A DNA stretch of 64,000 bases, taken from assembly GCF_013359735.1 (NCBI RefSeq), contig NZ_JABFMX010000010.1, forward strand, positions 1-64,000, written 5' to 3'. Of this stretch, positions 58,712-64,000 are shown piece by piece (the stretch's first letter is position 1; every line of letters begins with the position of its first letter). A program made the translations under genes and the position numbers. This DNA is from Arthrobacter sp. C9C5. GTDB lineage: Bacteria > Actinomycetota > Actinomycetes > Actinomycetales > Micrococcaceae. Below the pieces are notes generated by a model. The model did no database searches. It was not told the origin of the DNA and saw only the letters and a program-made list of their open reading frames with translations.

Positions 58712-59538
58712 GACTCCTCACCCTCCGCACCGGAAACGGCACTTCCACCGTGGCCGTCCGCCAGGACGGCGACACCCTGACCGAGATCGACGGCTTCGCC
58801 AACGTCGGAGAGCTGCTGAAGGATGCCGCTTGGGAGGCCAAGGCCAAGGCTGCGGCCGGCGCCACCCACCCGCTCGCCGGCGCCGACCTGGACGCCGTGG
58901 TCCCCTCCCCCGGCAAGATCATCTGCGTGGGCCACAACTACCGCAACCACATCAAGGAAATGGGCCGGGAAGTCCCCGAGTTCCCGACCCTGTTCGCCAA
59001 GTACGCCGAATCCCTGATCGGCCCGAACGATGACCTGGCCCTCCCGCAGGAATCCGACGCCGTGGACTGGGAAGCCGAACTCGCCGTCGTGATCGGCAAG
59101 GCCGGCCGCCGGATTTCCGAAGCCGACGCGAAGGACCACATCGCCGGCTACGCCGTGCTCAACGACGTGTCCATGCGCGACTACCAGTTCCGCACCATCC
59201 AGTGGCTGCAGGGCAAGACCTGGGAGAAGTCCACCCCGTTCGGTCCGGCCCTGGTCACCAGGGACGAATTCAGCGCCGGACCGCTGATGACCTCCGAGGT
59301 CGACGGCGAAGTCCAGCAGAGCACCCCCACGTCCGACCTGGTCTTCACCCCGGAGTTCCTGGTCTCCTACATCTCCACCATCATTACGCTGAACCCCGGT
59401 GACGTGATCGCTACCGGCACGCCCGGGGGCGTGGGCCATGCCCAGGATCCGAAGCGCTACCTGCAGGAGGGCCAGCTCCTGGTCACCACGATCGAGGGTC
59501 TGGGCCAGCTGAAAAACCGCGTGGTCAAGGAAGCCTGA
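58708..59538 (+). CDS. fumarylpyruvate hydrolase (FAH family)
   Basis: A 276-residue fumarylacetoacetate-hydrolase family enzyme that should split fumarylpyruvate into fumarate and pyruvate. It shows PGKIICVGHNYRNHIKEMGR, PTLFAKYAESLIGPNDDLAL, WEAELAVVIGKAGRRISEAD (metal Glu), VLNDVSMRDYQFRTIQWLQG and FTPEFLVSYISTIITLNPGD with VIATGTPGGVG. ATG overlaps the dioxygenase stop (ATGA). Its position between dioxygenase and isomerase fixes the pathway step. Confidence 0.9.
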   Translation: MRLLTLRTGNGTSTVAVRQDGDTLTEIDGFANVGELLKDAAWEAKAKAAAGATHPLAGADLDAVVPSPGKIICVGHNYRNHIKEMGREVPEFPTLFAKYAESLIGPNDDLALPQESDAVDWEAELAVVIGKAGRRISEADAKDHIAGYAVLNDVSMRDYQFRTIQWLQGKTWEKSTPFGPALVTRDEFSAGPLMTSEVDGEVQQSTPTSDLVFTPEFLVSYISTIITLNPGDVIATGTPGGVGHAQDPKRYLQEGQLLVTTIEGLGQLKNRVVKEA

Positions 59539-60290
59539 TGGTTGCCCGCCACGACCAGACGACGGACCCGGAGCTGCTGGCAGCCTTGCTGCAGGCGCGC
59601 CGGGGCACGGCGTTCTTCGCCCGCAAGCTCAACGAGCTCTCCGACGCGGAGCTCGACGGCGACTCGCTGCTGCCCGGCTGGACCCGCCGTCACATCACGG
59701 CGCACATCGGCTACAACGCCCGGGCCATCGCCCGGCTCATCGAGTGGGCGGCCACCGGGGTGGAAACCCCGATGTACCCCTCCACCGAGGTCCGCGACCA
59801 CGAGATCGACTTCGGCGCCACGCTGAGCCCGATCGCGCTGCGGCACCTGTTCGACCACTCGGCCGTGCACCTTAATGTCGAATGGCGGGACCTCCCGGAG
59901 GACGCCTGGCACCACAAAGTGCGCACCATCCAGGGCCGGGAAGTGCCGGCCACGGAAACGGTCTGGATGCGCAGCCGGGAAGTCTGGATGCACGCCGTGG
60001 ATCTGGACAACGGGGCCGTCTTCCGGGACATCCCCGTTCCCGTCCTGGAGCGGCTGCTCAAGGACATAACCGGCGCATGGAAGACCCGCGGCACCGACGC
60101 GGGACTGGTGGTCAAGGCCACGGACCGCGACCTCACCTTCGGGGACACGGCGTCGGCGACGCCCACGGTGGTCTCGGGGCCGCTACCCGCCGTCGTCGAA
60201 TGGGCCGCCGGCCGCGGAAATGGCGGCGTCACCGCCACCGGGCCGCGTGCCGGGGACGGGACGGTTCCTGCCGCGCCGAAGTGGATCTGA
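59538..60290 (+). CDS. maleylpyruvate isomerase, mycothiol-dependent type
   Basis: A 250-residue DinB-fold protein that should convert maleylpyruvate to fumarylpyruvate using mycothiol. It shows FFARKLNELSDAELDGDSLL, PGWTRRHITAHIGYNARAIA (metal His), TEVRDHEIDFGATLSPIALR, REVWMHAVDLDNGAVFRDIP (metal His) and a C-terminal SCP2-like part (TDRDLTFGDTASATPTVVSG). This type replaces the glutathione enzyme in actinobacteria. ATG begins at the last base of the hydrolase stop (TGATG). A strong terminator follows. Confidence 0.9.
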   Translation: MVARHDQTTDPELLAALLQARRGTAFFARKLNELSDAELDGDSLLPGWTRRHITAHIGYNARAIARLIEWAATGVETPMYPSTEVRDHEIDFGATLSPIALRHLFDHSAVHLNVEWRDLPEDAWHHKVRTIQGREVPATETVWMRSREVWMHAVDLDNGAVFRDIPVPVLERLLKDITGAWKTRGTDAGLVVKATDRDLTFGDTASATPTVVSGPLPAVVEWAAGRGNGGVTATGPRAGDGTVPAAPKWI

Positions 60291-60311
60291 GCGCCGGCTA
60301 AGCGGACGTAA

Positions 60312-60351
60312 AAGCTGTAGGCCCGCTCAGCGAGGGGGCCTACAGCTTCTC
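60312..60351 (+). terminator. terminator of the gentisate operon
   Basis: A perfect 13-bp stem (AAGCTGTAGGCCC, 60312-60324, and GGGCCTACAGCTT, 60336-60348) closes an 11-base loop and is followed by CTCC. The stem is strong but the T-run is minimal. The remaining bases to 60512 hold no gene. Confidence 0.75.
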
Positions 60352-60512
60352 CGACGACCTGGCCTGACCGGCCGAATCGACGACGACGGGCGCGCTCCTG
60401 CCCAGTTGCAGGCCGGAAAGTCCCAACCGAGCAGGCGACACGCCGGCCGATTGCGCGTGGCGGGTCTGGTAACTGGGCTGGAGCGCAGCAGAGACGGCGG
60501 GCGGCAGCCGCT

Positions 60513-61127
60513 TCAGCCTTCGTCGCAGAGCAGGTGGTACCAGTTGTCGGCCAGTATCTCCAGTGCGTGTTCGCGGTTGGGTTCAAACTTGCGTCGTGTC
60601 CAGAGCGTGGCCACGTAGTCCAGGGAGGTGAAGGCGAGGGTCCCGCGGATGTGGCGCGTCTCCTCCGGGAAACGCCCGGCCAGCTCCATTCCCCGAACCA
60701 GGTCGGAAATGACCTCCTCGTGCCACCCCTCAACCATGGCGCGCACCTCACGGTCGACTGCGGCGGCCTCGTCGAGGACGTCGAGGTAGGGCCGGAAAAC
60801 CGGCCAGAGCGCCGCCCGCGACTCGAGCCAGGCCAGGATGCCCGGCAACTTGCCTGCACGCACCACGTCAACCAGGTCGGCCGCGGTGGAACCGCTCTCC
60901 GGTCCGTCGGCACGGTCCAGCACAGCGTTGACGCGCGCCATGAAGTCCCGCATCAAATCGGCCCGTGAGGGGTAGTAGGCGTAGAAGGTCACCCTGGTGG
61001 TGCCGGCCGCCGCCGCGATCTCGTCGATGGTGGTCGCGGCGTAGCCCTTTTCGGTGAAGAGCTCAAGCGCCCGTTCCACGATCATGTCGCGGGTGAGCTT
61101 CTTCTGGGCTTCTCGCAACGACGACAT
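60513..61127 (-). CDS. TetR-family regulator
   Basis: A 204-residue repressor. The N-terminal HTH shows KKLTRDMIVERALELFTEKG, YAATTIDEIAAAAGTTRVTF and YAYYPSRADLMRDFMARVNA. The C-terminal ligand domain is helical. It lies 25 bp after the ferredoxin reductase gene in the same direction, so it is probably the last gene of the P450 operon and its local regulator. No clear dyad was seen within the operon. It could also serve the orphan operators at 25.5 kb, which is speculative. Confidence 0.88.
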   Translation of the reverse strand: MSSLREAQKKLTRDMIVERALELFTEKGYAATTIDEIAAAAGTTRVTFYAYYPSRADLMRDFMARVNAVLDRADGPESGSTAADLVDVVRAGKLPGILAWLESRAALWPVFRPYLDVLDEAAAVDREVRAMVEGWHEEVISDLVRGMELAGRFPEETRHIRGTLAFTSLDYVATLWTRRKFEPNREHALEILADNWYHLLCDEG

Positions 61128-61152
61128 GGATCAATCCTAACGGTGGCGGGCG

Positions 61153-62364
61153 TCAAACCCGGGCGGGCGACGCGGGTCGCAGCGCCGCCGGACCCGCGTC
61201 GGCCAGCCGGCGCAGTTTGGGGACCGGGATCCGGTAATTGAGCGCCGCGGCGGTCCCCGAACCGTCCGGGTTGTCCCAGCGCATCAGCGCCGAGCCGGGC
61301 TCCTGGCCGGGATCGCTATAGTCGGGAGCGCCTACTACCGGCGTGAAGCCGACCGCCTTGAGCGAGAGCCCAAAGCCCTCCGTCCAGAAATACGGCTGAA
61401 AGTTGAACTCGGGGGCGGCGTCGCCGTGCAGCAGGCCGACGGCGGCGACCTTGGCCTGGTCGATGGCACTCGTCCAAAGGGGAACGCGCTGCAGGCCGCG
61501 AAGGGTGGGGAAGAACGCCACGTCGCCGGCGGCCACGATCTCCGGCCGGAGCCGGCCGCGCGAGTCGACGCGCAGCGACCCCTCGCTGAGCAGACCAGAG
61601 CCGGCCAGCCAGTCAATGTTCGGCTCATCGCCGACGGCGGTCACCACGAGATCCGCTTCGAGTTCCGTGCCGTCGGCCAGGACAACCGTTGCCCCGGCGC
61701 CGTGATCGACCAGACGGGCCTTTCCGCCGCGGACCACCCGCAGGCCGCGCAGGATGGCGGTGGAGGTGAAAATGCCGGAGAGATGGTCGCCAAGCTGGCG
61801 CGACAGCGGCCTGACATCTGAGACGAGGGTGACCTCGCAGCCCATATGCAGGCAACCGGACGCGACCTCCATGCCGAGCGGTCCGCCGCCGATCACGATG
61901 ACCGAGGGGCGCGAGGCGACACGCTCCCTGAGCAGGACCGCATCCTCGATGGTGCGCAGGGTCAGCTCGCGGACGGGGCCGTCCTGGTCCGGCCCTGCAG
62001 GTCCGTGCCCGACGGCGAGGCGCTTCGCCCGGGAGCCGGAGGCGATGACCAGGCCGTCGTACGGCAGCTCGCCGCCCCCGTCCAGGCGGACCAGGCGGGC
62101 GTCGACGTCGAGGCCGGTGGCGCCCACGCCGAGCAGCTCGGTGGCTTCGTGGCTCGGCGCGGGGAGCTCGTGCGCACGGAGCGCATCGTCGCTCTTCCCA
62201 TCAGCACCGTGCAACAGCGCCTTGGACAGGGCCGGCCGGCTGTAGGGATGGTGGCGCTCGGCGCCAACGACAGTAAGTTCACCGTCGAAGCCGGCCGAGC
62301 GCAGCGAGTCGCAGGCCGTCAACCCTGCAATGCCGTTGCCGACCACCACAATCCTGCGCATCAT
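61153..62364 (-). CDS. ferredoxin reductase (FAD, NAD(P)H)
   Basis: A 403-residue rubredoxin/ferredoxin-reductase-type flavoprotein. It shows RIVVVGNGIAGLTACDSLRS (FAD fold), YSRPALSKALLHGADGK, SVIVIGGGPLGMEVASGCLH (NAD fold) and GRLRPEIVAAGDVAFFPTLR (FAD ribityl site). It carries electrons from NAD(P)H to the ferredoxin encoded immediately upstream for the P450. ATG at 62364 overlaps the ferredoxin stop (TGATG). It is the third redox component of a class I P450 system. Confidence 0.9.
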   Translation of the reverse strand: MMRRIVVVGNGIAGLTACDSLRSAGFDGELTVVGAERHHPYSRPALSKALLHGADGKSDDALRAHELPAPSHEATELLGVGATGLDVDARLVRLDGGGELPYDGLVIASGSRAKRLAVGHGPAGPDQDGPVRELTLRTIEDAVLLRERVASRPSVIVIGGGPLGMEVASGCLHMGCEVTLVSDVRPLSRQLGDHLSGIFTSTAILRGLRVVRGGKARLVDHGAGATVVLADGTELEADLVVTAVGDEPNIDWLAGSGLLSEGSLRVDSRGRLRPEIVAAGDVAFFPTLRGLQRVPLWTSAIDQAKVAAVGLLHGDAAPEFNFQPYFWTEGFGLSLKAVGFTPVVGAPDYSDPGQEPGSALMRWDNPDGSGTAAALNYRIPVPKLRRLADAGPAALRPASPARV

Positions 62365-62558
62365 CAGGCCGCGGCCAGACGCAGGGCGGCAACCGGACAA
62401 ACCCGCACCGCTGCTTTGGCGGCGTCGAGCGCGGCCCCGTCCACCTCAGCGACATCAATGACCAGTTCGCCGTCGTCGTCGAGGTGCATCAGCTTCGGTG
62501 CGGCTTCCTCGCACAGGCCGTGCCCCTCGCAGCGCGGCCGGTCCAGTTCGATCCTCAT
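62364..62558 (-). CDS. 3Fe-4S ferredoxin
   Basis: A 64-residue ferredoxin with RCEGHGLCEEAAPKLMHLDD and later VRVCPVAALRL. Cysteines at 10, 16 and 54 with Gly-His in place of the middle cysteine give a 3Fe-4S cluster, the typical partner of actinobacterial P450s. It is coupled by ATGA to the P450 upstream and by TGATG to the reductase downstream. Confidence 0.92.
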   Translation of the reverse strand: MRIELDRPRCEGHGLCEEAAPKLMHLDDDGELVIDVAEVDGAALDAAKAAVRVCPVAALRLAAA

Positions 62559-63727
62559 GCTGCCACCACCTTTTCGACCTGGAGCAGTTCGAAGCTCCGG
62601 GTGATGTTGCTTGGCTCCCGGACCCCCTCGCAGACCGTCAGCGTTTTCACTCGGCGGGCAAGTGCCTCGATGATCGCATGTGCTTCAAGTTTCGCCAGGC
62701 CCTGTCCGGCGCAGCCGTGCGGCCCGTAGCCGAAGGAGAGGTGGTCCACCGGGTTGCGCAGGACATCGAAGGCGTCCGGGTTCTCATAATGCCGCGGGTC
62801 CCTGTTGCCGGCGCCAAAGAGGATGCCCACCTGGGCGCCGGCCGGAATGGTGACTCCGTCGATTTCGACGTCGCGGGTTGCCTTGCGGCCCCAGATGTGG
62901 ACCGGTGCCCAGTAGCGCAGCACTTCGGCGAAGGCTGCGGGAACGAGTTCCGGGTTCTCCCGGACCAGCTCGAACTGTTCCGGGTGGTGGCCGAACAGCG
63001 CAATGATGTTGCCGATCGAGGCGATGGTGGTATCGACACCCGCTCCGAGGTACTGGTGGATGATGTGCCCGGCGGAGCCCTGCGGGATGTCCCCGCGGGT
63101 CTCGGCGTCGAAGATTCCGCGGCCGATGGAGCCGGGCGTGAGGTCCTCGGCGGTGACCGACGAGCACCAGCCATAGAGCTCCCCGGCGATCGGGAAACTC
63201 TCCTGGGTGCGCTGGTTCAGCGGGCCGATGACCTGCATGGCGGCCTGGCCCCAGCGCAGCATGTTGTCCTTGACGTTGCCGCTGAAGCCAATGAGGTCGG
63301 CAACGATTTCGATCGGGAAGGCCCGGGCCAGCGCATCGATGGCCTCGAAGCTGCCGTTCGCGGCGAGCTCCGCGACGAGCTTGTCCGCCTTTTCGTCGAT
63401 GACGACTTTCAGCCCACGGAGGGCGCGGGGGGTGAGGTTCTGTGACAGCGTGGCGCGGAGCTGGGTGTGGATAGGTGGGTCCGAGGCAAGCGAGGTGCCC
63501 TGCAGCGCCTCGTTCACCATCGGGTTGAAGCCGATGCTGGTGGATGAGAAAGTTTCCGGATCGCCGAGTGCGTCGCGGATGACGTCGTAGCGGGTCAGGA
63601 CGTAGAGCTCGTTCTTGGGCAGGTGGACCACGGCCCCCTGCTCGCGGAGCGCGGCATAAGTGGGATAGGGGTCGACCAGGATGTCGTCATCCCAGATGTC
63701 GACGTCGGATTCGATGGGTGCAGTCAT
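62555..63727 (-). CDS. cytochrome P450
   Basis: A 390-residue soluble P450. The I-helix is HQYLGAGVDTTIASIGNIIA (AGVDTT), the ExxR pair is in FAEVLRYWAP and the heme loop HLSFGYGPHGCAGQGLAKLE holds the Cys ligand. The heme loop, with Cys-Ala-Gly-Gln, recalls CYP199-type P450s that O-demethylate para-substituted benzoates, but I cannot assign the subfamily. In this context it may oxidise an aromatic acid. ATG 63727 has AAGGAG at ideal distance, which rejects the longer open frame. Ferredoxin and reductase follow in overlap. Confidence 0.9.
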   Translation of the reverse strand: MTAPIESDVDIWDDDILVDPYPTYAALREQGAVVHLPKNELYVLTRYDVIRDALGDPETFSSTSIGFNPMVNEALQGTSLASDPPIHTQLRATLSQNLTPRALRGLKVVIDEKADKLVAELAANGSFEAIDALARAFPIEIVADLIGFSGNVKDNMLRWGQAAMQVIGPLNQRTQESFPIAGELYGWCSSVTAEDLTPGSIGRGIFDAETRGDIPQGSAGHIIHQYLGAGVDTTIASIGNIIALFGHHPEQFELVRENPELVPAAFAEVLRYWAPVHIWGRKATRDVEIDGVTIPAGAQVGILFGAGNRDPRHYENPDAFDVLRNPVDHLSFGYGPHGCAGQGLAKLEAHAIIEALARRVKTLTVCEGVREPSNITRSFELLQVEKVVAA

Positions 63728-63773
63728 GGTGTTCTCCTTGTGGAATGGTCGGTTGCCGGATGGGACGTCAGAC

Positions 63774-64000
63774 TCAGACGACGGCCTCGGCGTTGGCTTC
63801 GGTGGTCTCCGCGATCGCGTCAGGCGTGGGCGCCGAGGACCGTGCGGAGATGAAGAGGGTGAGAATGGCGGAAAGGGTCGCCGCGATGCCCGCGGCAAGG
63901 TACACAGTCTGGAAACCCTGGCCCAGGGAGGTCCCCGCTACGCCCTGGATCTGCTGTTGTGCGGAGCCGAGGGCCTTGACCATGCCGTCGACCGCCTGGG
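63774..64000 (-). CDS. MFS transporter, C-terminal part only (truncated by window edge)
   Basis: The frame is open to the right edge (QAVDG before MVKALGSAQQQIQGVAG), so the gene starts beyond 64000. The visible part holds the last membrane helix (GFQTVYLAAGIAATLSAILT, continuing LFI) and a polar tail. The QGFQTVYLAAGIAAT pattern is like the end of DHA2-type drug or metabolite efflux carriers. It precedes the P450 gene by 46 bp on the same strand and is probably the first known gene of this operon. Confidence 0.75.
   Translation of the reverse strand, partial: QAVDGMVKALGSAQQQIQGVAGTSLGQGFQTVYLAAGIAATLSAILTLFISARSSAPTPDAIAETTEANAEAVV

Noticed and set aside
1..64000. CRISPR arrays, tRNA or rRNA genes, insertion sequences
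   Set aside because: No regularly spaced repeats, no cloverleaf or rRNA sequence, no transposase motif seen; short or degenerate copies could still be missed without a search tool.

Overview
The window reads as a high-GC actinobacterium of the Arthrobacter/Pseudarthrobacter type (Micrococcaceae). The evidence is the consistently GC-rich third codon position, frequent GTG starts, mycothiol-type DinB enzymes, SCO6880-type conjugation genes and a mycobacterial/arthrobacterial style LexA box (TCGAACATATGTTCTA). No rRNA, tRNA, CRISPR array or insertion sequence was recognised. All family names come from reading motifs; no database search was run.

Region 1 (1-22.9 kb) is plasmid- or ICE-like. It opens with a LexA-box-controlled three-gene operon that includes a DUF6504-like protein. 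A partition block follows: ParA plus a partner, flanked by inverted copies of a GCCATAAG tandem repeat and preceded by a 24-bp palindrome. Next come a leftward archaeo-eukaryotic-primase-type replication protein with a possible antisense RNA in its leader and a small DNA-binding protein upstream. A cargo cassette at 6.9-9.7 kb follows (ImmA/IrrE-like protease, DUF6545-like membrane protein, PAP2-like membrane protein, 25-aa mini-ORF, HTH regulator), bracketed by identical ACTGAAA-N3-TTTCAGT operators. A rightward transfer operon runs from 10.4 to 21.7 kb: CHAP/lysozyme-like hydrolase, lipoprotein, ParA-like ATPase, DUF6668-like protein, VirB2-like protein, VirB8-like protein, VirB6-like protein, SCO6880 family protein, VirB4-like ATPase, VirD4/TraG coupling protein and DUF4913 protein. 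The block ends with a DUF1016 PD-(D/E)XK nuclease and a terminator. No relaxase or integrase was seen, so the element is either incomplete here or continues to the left.

Region 2 (23-53.8 kb) is ordinary chromosome-like sequence made of short, unrelated transcription units: quinone reductase/flavodoxin/SDR, a YciO-like protein, a lipoprotein, a two-component system, SOS-controlled umuDC, a SARP-type regulator, a cupredoxin pair, a stand-alone LigD polymerase domain, a P-type ATPase with a broken C-terminus next to a cyclopropane-fatty-acid synthase, the HrpB helicase, a zinc alcohol dehydrogenase, a methyltransferase, a NUDIX enzyme, gamma-glutamyltransferase and a DinB-type protein.

Region 3 (53.9-64 kb) is catabolic. 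3-hydroxybenzoate is imported (AAHS-type MFS), hydroxylated to gentisate (FAD monooxygenase), cleaved (gentisate 1,2-dioxygenase), isomerised (mycothiol-type maleylpyruvate isomerase) and hydrolysed (fumarylpyruvate hydrolase). Control is by a divergent IclR regulator with matching ATTCTG-N5-CAGAAY sites. A leftward operon of MFS, cytochrome P450, ferredoxin, ferredoxin reductase and TetR follows and runs off the right edge. It could feed aromatic substrates into the gentisate route, but that link is inferred only from proximity.
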